Positions 1 through 6,835 of a stretch of DNA of 8,236 nt are shown piece by piece. Both the position numbers and the translations under genes were made by a program. This DNA comes from Gemmatimonadota bacterium (GTDB lineage: Bacteria > Gemmatimonadota > Gemmatimonadetes > Gemmatimonadales > GWC2-71-9). The notes under the pieces were generated by a model, which did no database searches, was not told where the DNA came from, and saw only the letters and a list, made by a program, of their open reading frames with translations. Where the stretch lies: assembly GCA_003220955.1 (NCBI GenBank), contig QHTW01000154.1, positions 1-8,236 of the forward strand. The letters run 5' to 3'. Positions within the stretch are counted from its first letter, which is position 1, and each line of letters begins with the position of its first letter.

Positions 1-574
1 CCAGGTAGTTGTTGACGGTGACGAGGTGCGCCCCGCGGCCCGCGAGCGCGTTGAGATAGAGCGGGAGCGTCGCGACGAGCGTCTTGCCTTCGCCCGTCGC
101 CATTTCCGCGATCTTCCCCTGGTGCAGCACGATGCCGCCGATGAGCTGCACGTCGTAGGGCACCATGTCCCATTTCAGGGTGTGCGCGGTGACCACCACG
201 TCGGTGCCGAGCAGCCGGCGAGACGCCTCCCGCACCGTCGCGAAGGCCTCGGGCAGCAGATCATCGAGCGTCTGTTGCAGCTCGCTGACGAACGACTGCT
301 CGACCCTTCTCAGCTGGTCGCTGAGGTTCGCGCGCTCGGCCGGATCCGGACAGTCGTGCTTCGCCTGCTTGAGGCGCTCGACCTCGGCGTGGAGCGCGCC
401 GGTCCGTTGCGCGATCGTATCGCGGAACTTGACGGTCTGCGCCTGCAGCTCAGCGTCACCGAGCTGCTTGAGACGCACTTCGTGCTCGTGAATCGCGTCC
501 ACGATCGGCTGGACGCGCTTCAGCTCGCGGTCGAACCGCGTCCCAAAAATCCTCGTAAACCAACGATTGGCCAT
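1..574 (-). CDS. secA: SecA preprotein translocase ATPase, N-terminal 191 residues (cut by window edge)
   Basis: SecA is the cytoplasmic motor ATPase that drives unfolded preproteins through SecYEG. The ATG at 574 opens a frame beginning MANRWFTRIFGTRFDRELKR, a typical SecA start (FGTR.DR..KR). Further along are LLPEAFATVREASRR (106-120), DVQLIGGIVLHQGKIAEM (141-158), the Walker A P-loop ATGEGKT (159-165) with TLVATLPLYLNAL following, and VTVNNYL (185-191), where many SecAs have VTVNDYL. The frame is open to the left edge, so most of the protein lies outside. Compared with E. coli SecA there is an extra charged helical stretch at about 54-104 and an insertion at about 124-140 (ends WDMVPY). 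I recall such insertions from FCB-group SecAs. It starts 7 bases after nadD, with a GAGG-type ribosome site overlapping the nadD stop, so it is probably co-transcribed. Identity is very secure. Confidence 0.96.
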   Translation of the reverse strand, partial: MANRWFTRIFGTRFDRELKRVQPIVDAIHEHEVRLKQLGDAELQAQTVKFRDTIAQRTGALHAEVERLKQAKHDCPDPAERANLSDQLRRVEQSFVSELQQTLDDLLPEAFATVREASRRLLGTDVVVTAHTLKWDMVPYDVQLIGGIVLHQGKIAEMATGEGKTLVATLPLYLNALAGRGAHLVTVNNYL

Positions 575-576
575 TA

Positions 577-583
577 CACCTCT
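577..583 (-). promoter_or_regulatory. Ribosome binding site of secA
   Basis: Read on the minus strand, the bases AGAGGTG lie just before the secA ATG at 574 and match the anti-Shine-Dalgarno complement AGGAGGTG at most positions. They overlap the TAG stop of nadD (584-582), so a ribosome finishing nadD sits on the secA start site. This fixes the secA start at 574. It also suggests translational coupling, which is an inference. Confidence 0.6.
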
Positions 584-1154
584 AGCGGTACAGCCCGTGG
601 GTCGCGATGTATTCGCGGACCGCGTCGGGCACTAAATATCGAATGGAACGTCCCTGTGTCACGCGCTCGCGCACCTGCGTGGCAGAAAGGTCGATCGACG
701 GCACCGGGATGACCCGCGTAATCAGGGGGTGACGGACCACGCTCGCACCCGGCCGCGCGAAGACGACGACATCGGCAAGTGCCGGGAGTGCTTCGACTTC
801 CCACCAGTCGGCAAGATCGCGCGCGGCGTCCGCCCCTAGCAGTAACGTGTAGCGGTTCCCCTTTCCGGGCGCGCGCTCGCTCAAAGCGCGCAGCGTCCGG
901 ACCGTATACGAGGGAGCGGGCAGCCCCAATTCGACGCGCTCCACCGCCAGCCGGGGATTGCCTGTCACGGCCAGGTCCAGCATGTCCGCTCGCTGCTCAG
1001 GGCTGGCCTGGTGCGCGGCGCGCTTGAAGGGCTGCTCGCGAGCCGGCAGGAAGCGCACGGCCACCCCCAGCGCATCCGCTGCCGCTTCCGCGACGATCAA
1101 ATGCGCGACGTGCACGGGGTCGAACGATCCCCCGAACAACGCCCCTCCGTTCAC
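582..1154 (-). CDS. nadD: Nicotinate-nucleotide adenylyltransferase (NadD)
   Basis: NadD joins nicotinate mononucleotide and ATP to make deamido-NAD, a core step of NAD synthesis in the cytoplasm. The 190-residue length is normal for the family. Visible signatures are GGSFDPVHVAHL (8-19) with the nucleotidyltransferase H-x-x-H histidines at 15 and 18, PFK (42-44), PSYTVRTL (81-88), LLGADAARDLADWW (105-118), IDLSATQVRERV (154-165, the ISSTxIR-type site) and the terminal YLVPDAVREYI (173-183). I chose the GTG at 1154 because it places VNGGALFGGSFDP at the expected distance from the N-terminus. The frame stays open far upstream, but that region is the out-of-frame shadow of the bamD-like gene. 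The gene starts 5 bases after the bamD-like stop and ends 7 bases before secA. The ribosome site is weak, so coupling to the upstream gene is likely. The start codon is the main uncertainty. Confidence 0.94.
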   Translation of the reverse strand: MNGGALFGGSFDPVHVAHLIVAEAAADALGVAVRFLPAREQPFKRAAHQASPEQRADMLDLAVTGNPRLAVERVELGLPAPSYTVRTLRALSERAPGKGNRYTLLLGADAARDLADWWEVEALPALADVVVFARPGASVVRHPLITRVIPVPSIDLSATQVRERVTQGRSIRYLVPDAVREYIATHGLYR

Positions 1155-1159
1155 GCCGG

Positions 1160-1954
1160 TCAGTGACTCGCGGGCGTCGACGGCGTGGAGGGCGTCGCGC
1201 TGGAGCTGGGCGCGGCGGGACAGCTTCGATCGATGCCCTTGGCGGTGGGATAGAAGCGCCGCAGGTGCTCGCATGTCTCGTCCAGCTCCTGCGTGTATTT
1301 GATCGCGCGATAGCTGTCGATCAACCGGAGCAGCGCGTCGGGGGCGCGCGCCGTATTGGGATAGTTCGCGATCACGTCTTTGAAGTAGATGATGGCGGAA
1401 TCGAACGCTTTGCGCCGCAAGTAAAAGATGCCGGTCTTGTACGTCTTCTCGGCGAACTGATTCTCGAGGCGGCGCACATGCACCCGCGCGCGCGAGGCGG
1501 CCTCGCTCTCGGGGAAGCGCCCGGCCAGCTCCTGATAAATCGCCAGCGCCGTCTCCCCGTAGGCGGGATCGAGCTCGGGACGACGCCACAGCCGCAGGTT
1601 CGCGTCGCCCGCTCTGAGCAGCCCCAGCGGCGCGTACTCCGTCGTCGAGAACTCGTCGGCAACCTTCCGGAAGTCGCTGGCGGCCTGCACGTAGTCGCCC
1701 ATCTGAAACGAGCACTCGGCCATGTAATAGCGAATCTGCGCCAGCTCGGGCCGCCCCGGATCGAGCTCGAACGTCAACCGTTGCAAAATCGCCAGCGCGC
1801 GGCGAAAATCGCCGTGGTGGAACAGATCCATGCCACGCGTGAGCTCCACATCCGGTTGCACGACCGGCGCAACGTGCGGCCGATGGTGGCACGCAGCCAA
1901 GCCACCGAGTGCCACGCCGAACATTAGTGCGCCGATCGTCCGTCGCATCCTCAT
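1160..1954 (-). CDS. bamD: BamD-like outer-membrane assembly lipoprotein
   Basis: BamD is the periplasmic TPR lipoprotein of the BAM complex that inserts beta-barrel proteins into the outer membrane. This 264-residue protein has a basic N-terminus and hydrophobic stretch (3-20) ending in a lipobox LAAC, giving lipidated Cys22. Helical TPR-type pairs follow: about 36-66, 73-103 (AECSFQMGDYVQAASDFRKV), 110-148 with the BamD-like LWRRPELDPAYGETALAIY (122-140) and AGRFPES, then 166-201 with FYLRRKAFDSAIIYFKDVIA (177-196) NYPNT, and 205-236. The C-terminal tail (from about 245) is a Ser/Thr/Pro low-complexity stretch, probably disordered. Length and architecture match the family. It overlaps the upstream lipoprotein gene by ATGA. 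An AGGAAAGG stretch about 10 bases before the ATG could serve as ribosome site. Because other YfiO/TPR lipoproteins share the fold, the exact BAM role is inferred from the motifs and lipobox. Confidence 0.87.
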   Translation of the reverse strand: MRMRRTIGALMFGVALGGLAACHHRPHVAPVVQPDVELTRGMDLFHHGDFRRALAILQRLTFELDPGRPELAQIRYYMAECSFQMGDYVQAASDFRKVADEFSTTEYAPLGLLRAGDANLRLWRRPELDPAYGETALAIYQELAGRFPESEAASRARVHVRRLENQFAEKTYKTGIFYLRRKAFDSAIIYFKDVIANYPNTARAPDALLRLIDSYRAIKYTQELDETCEHLRRFYPTAKGIDRSCPAAPSSSATPSTPSTPASH

Positions 1955-2847
1955 TCCGGTTCAGCCTTTCCTAACGCGTTGAGCTTCTCCTGAGCACGCT
2001 GCGAAATCGTGTCGCCGGGCGTCCCGCCCGCGAGGGCTTGCTGGTAGCTCTCCATCGCGCCGGCGATATCACCCTGAGCCAGCCGCACGTCACCGAGACC
2101 CAGGAACGCGCCGCGGACCACGTCCGGAGACGCACCAGGGGCAGTGGCACGACGGAACCAGGCTTCCGCATCGGCGGGGTGTCCCTGTTCGAGCGCGATT
2201 TGTCCTTGGACGAGGGCGCACAGGCCCAGCCCTTCCCGCGCCCGCTCGACGACAGCCGGTGCCCGCTGGCGCCGCACGACGCCCTCAAAGACGCGCACCG
2301 CCGTACTACAGTCCTTGACCCGGACCAATGTCATTCCGTATGCGAACAGTAGCGAGTCAGCCCGCGCTGCGTCGACCGCGGACGCCGCGGCCACTGGCAA
2401 CAGAGCCCTTGCCTCAGCGGTGTCGCCGCGGTCGACGGCGTCGAGCGCGGCCAGAACGACATAGCGCCCGAGGGGCCGGCGCGGGGCGACCTCGCGCAAC
2501 CCCGTCAGGGCGTTGGCGAGGGCGGTGCGGTCATTGGCGGCGAGCGCGGCGCGCGCGACACGATCGAGGCCGTCGGCAGCTTCTTCGGCCCGCGAGCGAT
2601 CGCGCTTGGCGAGGTCGCGGTAGGATTCGGCGGCCAGGTCGTAATCCTCTGCGTGCATCGCGGCGGCGCCTGCTTTGGCCAGGAGGTCCGCGCTCCCGGC
2701 GTTCGACTTTAGGCCCAACTGGTATTCCGCGAGCGCATCGACATACGAGCCCGCGGCGTAGGCGCGATCGCCGAGCTCTTCATGGTTAGCCGCGGAACGG
2801 GTGCATGCCAGCGCAATCACCAGCACAACCGGCGAGAACCGTCTCAC
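1951..2847 (-). CDS. TPR-type lipoprotein of unknown function
   Basis: This is a 298-residue protein when read from the GTG at 2847. That start gives VRRFSPVVLVIALAC, a short signal peptide with a lipobox (IALAC, lipidated Cys15), so the mature protein should be anchored in the cell envelope. The rest is Ala-rich helical repeats typical of tetratricopeptides: GDRAYAAGSYVDALAEYQLG (26-45), AAMHAEDYDLAAESYRDLA (62-80), a less regular middle (85-195), LVQGQIALEQGHPADAEAWF (212-231), and GLGDVRLAQGDIAGAMESYQ (250-269). The frame continues upstream to 3048, but that extension is Arg-rich and lies on the upstream TPR gene in another frame. The GTGA overlap with that gene's stop supports 2847. It overlaps the bamD-like gene by ATGA. 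No enzyme motif is visible. A scaffold or assembly role beside BamD or in polysaccharide export is possible, but this is a guess from context. Confidence 0.83.
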   Translation of the reverse strand: MRRFSPVVLVIALACTRSAANHEELGDRAYAAGSYVDALAEYQLGLKSNAGSADLLAKAGAAAMHAEDYDLAAESYRDLAKRDRSRAEEAADGLDRVARAALAANDRTALANALTGLREVAPRRPLGRYVVLAALDAVDRGDTAEARALLPVAAASAVDAARADSLLFAYGMTLVRVKDCSTAVRVFEGVVRRQRAPAVVERAREGLGLCALVQGQIALEQGHPADAEAWFRRATAPGASPDVVRGAFLGLGDVRLAQGDIAGAMESYQQALAGGTPGDTISQRAQEKLNALGKAEPE

Positions 2848-3635
2848 TTCCTTTTCTTCTTTCTCGCCGGAGACGGGGAATCGTCGGGTGCCTCGGGGCC
2901 GTCGGCGCTTGCGCCCGCGGAAACGGGCGCGACGTCGGACGCCGACAGGAGCGCCAGATAGGCTTCGACGCGCGGATCCTCGGGCCGCCGAGCCCGCAGC
3001 TCCTCCCAGACGGCGCGCGCCGCCAGCCCGTCGCCGGCGAGGTAGCACGCCAGTCCCAGCATCGCGGCGGCATCGAGAAACGACGGTCGCTCGCGCACAA
3101 TCGTCTGGAAATGCTCATGCGCTTCGAGCGCGCGGCCGGCTTCGAGCAACATGCGCCCCAGCTTGTACCGCAGGTCGTGAAAACCGGGACCGAGTGTCAG
3201 TGCCGCCTCGTACTGGGCGATCGCCTCGCTGAGCCCGCCTGCTTCGTAATAGGCCTGCCCGAGCACTGCGTGCTGGTTCGCCAGCTTCGCCGCGACGTGG
3301 CCGTGGAACCCGGAGCGCCGCTCCGAGGTCACCTGGCGGGCGCGCCGCAGCACGGCGTTCGCTTCCTCTTCGCGACCGAGCTCGTTCAGCACGAGGGCCC
3401 GATGAATCAGGGCCTCGATGTAATTGGGGTTTAGCGCCAGCGCGCGGTCGAGCTGCTCCAACGCCTTGTCCGGTTGCCCGGCGAGCGAATACGACAGACC
3501 CAGCAGGTGGTGCGCGTCCGCAAACGCGCGGCCCGTCGCGATGACCTCCTCGAGGAGATGAATCGCGCCGTAATAGTCCTGCAGTTGAAAGCGTTCGTTA
3601 GCCTGCTCGACCAGACGTTCGGGACTGACGTCCAT
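2844..3635 (-). CDS. Soluble tetratricopeptide repeat protein of unknown function
   Basis: This 263-residue protein is made almost wholly of TPR helix pairs: about 4-36 (FQLQDYYGAIHLLEEVIATG), 38-71 (HHLLGLSYSLAGQPDKALEQ then LDRALALNP), 73-105, 119-151 (LGQAYYEAGGLSEAIAQYEA), 153-185 and 187-219. The last 30 or so residues are acidic and Pro/Ser-rich and end in the basic run ARKKKRK, probably disordered. There is no signal peptide or membrane segment, so it should be cytoplasmic and act by binding partners. I chose the ATG at 3635 because AGGAGG sits just upstream. The ATG at 3647, four codons earlier, is an alternative. The start lies inside the last 38 bases of the epimerase gene, and its TGA overlaps the GTG of the next gene. 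TPR arrays of this kind occur in O-antigen and polysaccharide regulators such as LapB, but I see no specific match. Confidence 0.83.
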   Translation of the reverse strand: MDVSPERLVEQANERFQLQDYYGAIHLLEEVIATGRAFADAHHLLGLSYSLAGQPDKALEQLDRALALNPNYIEALIHRALVLNELGREEEANAVLRRARQVTSERRSGFHGHVAAKLANQHAVLGQAYYEAGGLSEAIAQYEAALTLGPGFHDLRYKLGRMLLEAGRALEAHEHFQTIVRERPSFLDAAAMLGLACYLAGDGLAARAVWEELRARRPEDPRVEAYLALLSASDVAPVSAGASADGPEAPDDSPSPARKKKRK

Positions 3636-4584
3636 GGACCTCCTCATACCAGTCGACGAATTTGCGGATCCCTTCCTCGATCCCGACGCGCGGCTTGAAA
3701 CCCAACACGCGTCCGGCGTGCGCCAGGTCGGCATCCGTGAGCCGTACGTCACCTGGCTGATCGGGGTGGCGCTCGATGCGCGCTTCCCGACCCAGCGCCT
3801 CTGCGATCAGCGCGATCAGCCGGTCGAGACGCACGCGCTCGCCGCCGCCCAGGTTCACCGTCTCGATCGCCCCCTGCGCCGCGCCGGCGGTCCATTCCAG
3901 CGCGGCCAGGACGCCGTCCAGGCAGTCGGTAATATAGGTATAGTCGCGCTCGCTCGACCCGTCCCCGTGCATCCGCACCGGGCGGCCTCGGGCGATCAGA
4001 TCGGTGAACTTGTGGATTGCCAGGTCGGGACGCTGCCGCGGCCCGTACACGGTGAAGAACCGCAGGCAGATGATCTTGAGCGGATACAGATGGACGAAGG
4101 CATGGGCCAGCAATTCTCCCGCCCGCTTGCTGGCGGCATACGGCGAAATCGGCGAGACCGCCGGTTTGTCCTCCGTAAAGGGTGCGGGCGTGGCGTTGCC
4201 GTACACCGACGACGACGAGCCGAATACGATCCGGTTCAACCCGACGCGCCGCGCCGCATCGAACAGCCGCGCGGTCGCGGTCACGTTCGCGTCCATGTAG
4301 GACGCCGGATCCTCCAGCGAGGGCCGAACGCCGGGCTTGGCGGCCAGGTGGATCACTGCGTCGACACCGGCCAGCGGCATGGGGTCGCGGGCGACATCCG
4401 CCTCGACGAATTGGAAGGCGGGAAGCTTGCGCAGGCCTGCGAGATTTCGCTCCTTCACCTCACGCGCATAAAACGGATCGAAATTGTCCACACCGGCCAC
4501 GTCGTTGCCGCGTCGGATCAAGGCTTCGCACACATGTGAACCGATAAACCCGGCCGCGCCGGTGACGAGCAACCGCTGCTTCAC
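3598..4584 (-). CDS. NAD-dependent epimerase, UDP-glucuronate 4-epimerase-like
   Basis: This is a 328-residue extended short-chain dehydrogenase. The Rossmann NAD site is GAAGFIG (9-15), with acidic Asp33 in GVDNFDPFYA (31-40) to bind the adenosine ribose. The catalytic site shows SSSSVYG (123-129) and Y149-x3-K153 (YAASK). VYGPRQRPDLAIHKF (179-193), HGDGSSERDYTYITD (206-220) and the C-terminal GFKPRVGIEEGIRKFVDWY (295-313) complete the pattern. The NF.PFY....K..NL segment and GVRPS resemble bacterial UDP-glucuronate 4-epimerases, which convert UDP-GlcA to UDP-GalA. The upstream Ugd and UDP-xylose synthase supply suitable substrates. UDP-xylose/UDP-arabinose or UDP-glucose 4-epimerase activity cannot be excluded. 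The start is GTG at 4584, overlapping the upstream stop as GTGA, and no strong ribosome site is visible. The family call is secure, while the substrate is inferred. Confidence 0.9.
   Translation of the reverse strand: MKQRLLVTGAAGFIGSHVCEALIRRGNDVAGVDNFDPFYAREVKERNLAGLRKLPAFQFVEADVARDPMPLAGVDAVIHLAAKPGVRPSLEDPASYMDANVTATARLFDAARRVGLNRIVFGSSSSVYGNATPAPFTEDKPAVSPISPYAASKRAGELLAHAFVHLYPLKIICLRFFTVYGPRQRPDLAIHKFTDLIARGRPVRMHGDGSSERDYTYITDCLDGVLAALEWTAGAAQGAIETVNLGGGERVRLDRLIALIAEALGREARIERHPDQPGDVRLTDADLAHAGRVLGFKPRVGIEEGIRKFVDWYEEVHGRQSRTSGRAG
3639..3644 (-). promoter_or_regulatory. Ribosome binding site inside the epimerase gene, for the TPR gene
   Basis: The minus-strand sequence ATGAGGAGGTCCATG contains a perfect AGGAGG core three bases before the ATG at 3635. 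It directly follows another in-frame ATG at 3647. The strong core favours 3635 as start. It lies within coding sequence of the upstream epimerase, 39-44 bases before the end of that gene's stop codon. The spacing is a little short but similar to that of the secA site in this window. Confidence 0.6.
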
Positions 4585-5534
4585 GTCGCTGCCGCTCGCT
4601 CGCGCGCGACCACCCCACGGAAGTATTCGATAGTCCGGCGCAGGCCCTCCTCGAGACGGACCGTTGGCTCCCAGTCGAGCGTCCGCCGAGCGTACGAAAT
4701 GTCGGGCTGGCGGACGCGCGGATCATCCGTGGGGAGCGGCCGCTGCACGATTTCGCTCTTGCTGCCGGTGAGCTGCACGACGCGATCGGCGAGCTGGCGG
4801 ACCGTGAATTCGTGCGGGTTCCCGAGGTTGGTCGGCTCGGGCGTGCCCCGCTCGAACAGCCGCACGATTCCCTCGATGAGGTCGTCCACGTAGCAAAATG
4901 AGCGGGTTTGCGAGCCGTCGCCGTAAATGGTCAGCGGCTCGCCCCGCAGCGCCTGGACGATGAAGTTCGACACGACGCGGCCGTCATTGGGCCGCATGCG
5001 CGGACCGTAGGTGTTGAAGATGCGCACGATCCGGGTGTCCAGGTCATGGTAGCGGTGATACGCCATCGTGAGCGCCTCGGCGAAGCGCTTCGCTTCGTCG
5101 TACACGCCGCGCGGTCCCACCGGATTCACGTTGCCCCAATACGATTCCGGCTGCGGGTGAACGAGCGGATCGCCGTAGACTTCGGACGTCGACGCCAGGA
5201 GCAACCGTGCCTGCTTGGCGAGCGCGAGTCCCAGCGCCTTATGCGTGCCCAGGGCGCCCACCTTGAGCGTCTGAATCGGCAATTCGAGGTAGTCCACGGG
5301 GCTGGCGGGACTCGCAAAATGGAGCACGCCATCCAACGGGCCTTCCACTTCGATGTATCGGGTCACGTCCTGATTCGCGAAGCGGAAGCGCGGATGTGAG
5401 CTCAAATGCTCGAGATTGGCCGGACTACCCGTGATGTGATTGTCCATCCCCAGCACGTCGTACCCGAGCGCCAGGAACTTGTCGACGAGGTGTGAACCGA
5501 GAAATCCGGCCGCGCCCGTTACGAGGACGCGCAT
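4581..5534 (-). CDS. uxs: UDP-glucuronate decarboxylase (UDP-xylose synthase)
   Basis: This enzyme oxidises UDP-glucuronate at C4 with bound NAD, decarboxylates it and reduces it back to UDP-xylose. The 317-residue protein starts MRVLVTGAAGFLGSHLVDKF, with the NAD motif GAAGFLG at 7-13. Very specific UXS signatures follow: HFASPASPVDYLELPIQTLK (72-91), LASTSEVYGDP (113-123) with the Ser117/Glu118 pair, YWGNVNPVGPRGVYDEAKR (132-150) with Tyr145 and Lys149, FNTYGPRMRPNDGRVVSNF (173-191) and DDPRVRQPDI (270-279). Glu118, Tyr145 and Arg275 keep the same spacing as the catalytic Glu120, Tyr147 and Arg277 that I recall for human UXS1. The ATG at 5534 lies inside the last 16 bases of ugd. The frame is open about 48 codons further upstream, but that part is shadow sequence of ugd. 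It ends in a GTGA overlap with the epimerase. Its product would be a UDP-xylose donor, or a precursor of UDP-arabinose. Confidence 0.95.
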   Translation of the reverse strand: MRVLVTGAAGFLGSHLVDKFLALGYDVLGMDNHITGSPANLEHLSSHPRFRFANQDVTRYIEVEGPLDGVLHFASPASPVDYLELPIQTLKVGALGTHKALGLALAKQARLLLASTSEVYGDPLVHPQPESYWGNVNPVGPRGVYDEAKRFAEALTMAYHRYHDLDTRIVRIFNTYGPRMRPNDGRVVSNFIVQALRGEPLTIYGDGSQTRSFCYVDDLIEGIVRLFERGTPEPTNLGNPHEFTVRQLADRVVQLTGSKSEIVQRPLPTDDPRVRQPDISYARRTLDWEPTVRLEEGLRRTIEYFRGVVARERAAAT

Positions 5535-6835
5535 CCGATGTGGCGGCCGATACTGTCGTAGGTGAACCCGAGCCGGCCCAGCTTGACGGGATCGTAGAGA
5601 TTGCGCCCATCCACGATCAGGGGCCGGTTCAGGAGACGCTTGATTCTGGCAAAGTCGGGGTTGCGGTATTCCAGCCACTCCGTGACGATCGCGAGCGCAT
5701 CCGCGCCGCTCAGGGCGTCGTAGGCATGCTCGGCATACGTCACGCGGCCGCCGAGGTAGCGCGCCGCCGATTTCATTGCGGCCGGATCGTGCACCTGCAC
5801 TCTGGCGCCGGCGCAGAGCAGCGCTTCGATCAGCACGAGCGCCGGACTTTCGCGCACGTCATCCGTTTCGGCTTTGAACGCGAGCCCCCACACCGCGATG
5901 CTCCGCTGCTGCAAATCCCCCACATGCTCGCGCAGCTTCTCGAACAGCACCTGCTTCTGGGCATCGTTCGCCTTCTCGACGGCGTCGAGAATGTCGAGCG
6001 CAACGTGGCGATCGGCGCCGGCACGAATCAGCGCCTTGACGTCCTTGGGGAAGCAGGATCCGCCGTACCCCGGACCAGGAAAGAGAAACGCCGGCCCGAT
6101 CCGCCGGTCGGTGCCGATGCCGCGCCGGACTTGGGTGACGTCGGCACCCACCGCTTCGCACAAACGTGCGATCTGGTTCATGAACGAAATACGGGTCGCG
6201 AGCATCGCGTTCGCGGCGTATTTCGTCATTTCCGCCGACGGGATGTCCATGACGATCAACGGATTCCCGGTGCGCACGAACGGGGCGTACAGCTCTTCGA
6301 TGACGCGGGCCGCTGCGTCGGAATCCACGCCGACGACCACGCGGTCGGGCTTCATGAAATCGTCGACCGCCGCTCCCTCTTTCAAGAACTCGGGGTTGGA
6401 GCACACGTGGAATGGGGTGCGGGTCCGCTGCGCGATCTCGGCGCGGACCTTCTCCGCCGTGCCGACCGGGACGGTGCTCTTCGTGATGACCACTTTGGGC
6501 TCGTTCATGTGGTCGCCGATCGTGCGCGCCACCTCGAGCACATGCTGCAGATCGGCCGACCCGTCCTCGTCGGCTGGCGTGCCCACCGCAATGAAGACGA
6601 TTTCGGAGCGCTCCACGGCGTCCGCCACGTTCGCCGTGAAGATCAAGCGACCGTCCCGTTGATTCCGCACGACCATCGGTTCGAGCCCAGGCTCGTAGAT
6701 CGGCAGTTTGTTCTGCTTGAGCGACGCGATCTTGGCGGCATCGACGTCGGCGCAAACCACTTCGTTGCCAGTTTCCGCGAGGCACGCGCCTACGACAAGC
6801 CCCACGTACCCCGTGCCGACAACGGCTACCTTCAC
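5519..6835 (-). CDS. ugd: UDP-glucose 6-dehydrogenase
   Basis: Ugd oxidises UDP-glucose twice with NAD to give UDP-glucuronate, the substrate of the next two genes. The 438-residue length is normal. Features are the Rossmann GTGYVG (7-12), YEPGLEP (47-53), VGTPADEDGSADLQHV (84-99), STVPVGT (120-126), NPEFLKEGAAVDDF (147-160), the active-site Lys205 in AEMTKYAANA, catalytic Cys261 in PGPGYGGSCFPKD (253-265), and GLAFKAETDDVRESPA (317-332) in the C-terminal UDP-binding domain. The start is GTG at 6835, directly overlapping the upstream dehydrogenase stop as GTGA. This gives the canonical MKVAVVGTGYVGL N-terminus. The C-terminus overlaps uxs by 16 bases. It is clearly distinct from its upstream neighbour: GGSCFPKD here, GGHCIPLDP there. 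All key residues are present, so it should be active. Confidence 0.96.
   Translation of the reverse strand: MKVAVVGTGYVGLVVGACLAETGNEVVCADVDAAKIASLKQNKLPIYEPGLEPMVVRNQRDGRLIFTANVADAVERSEIVFIAVGTPADEDGSADLQHVLEVARTIGDHMNEPKVVITKSTVPVGTAEKVRAEIAQRTRTPFHVCSNPEFLKEGAAVDDFMKPDRVVVGVDSDAAARVIEELYAPFVRTGNPLIVMDIPSAEMTKYAANAMLATRISFMNQIARLCEAVGADVTQVRRGIGTDRRIGPAFLFPGPGYGGSCFPKDVKALIRAGADRHVALDILDAVEKANDAQKQVLFEKLREHVGDLQQRSIAVWGLAFKAETDDVRESPALVLIEALLCAGARVQVHDPAAMKSAARYLGGRVTYAEHAYDALSGADALAIVTEWLEYRNPDFARIKRLLNRPLIVDGRNLYDPVKLGRLGFTYDSIGRHIGCASS

Noticed and set aside
575..581. Possible terminator or promoter between nadD and secA
   Set aside because: Only seven bases separate the genes, with a ribosome site filling them. 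There is no hairpin or T-run.
1155..1892. N-terminal extension of nadD to give a 436-residue fusion protein
   Set aside because: The extra part is an Arg/Ala-rich out-of-frame reading of the bamD-like gene. NadD proteins normally begin a few residues before GGSFDP.
1163..1927. A 254-codon plus-strand open frame opposite the bamD-like gene
   Set aside because: Antisense shadow: the minus strand encodes a lipobox and TPR motifs, while this frame has none and is rich in Arg and Gly.
2848..3048. N-terminal extension of the TPR lipoprotein to 365 residues
   Set aside because: The extension is an Arg-rich shadow of the upstream TPR gene and would bury the signal peptide and lipobox inside the protein.
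3634..4539. A 301-codon plus-strand open frame opposite the epimerase
   Set aside because: Antisense to a gene with intact NAD-binding and YxxxK motifs, and no domain is recognisable in it.
5535..5678. N-terminal extension of the UDP-xylose synthase
   Set aside because: It overlaps ugd in another frame and would put 48 unrelated residues before the canonical MRVLVTGAAGFLG start.
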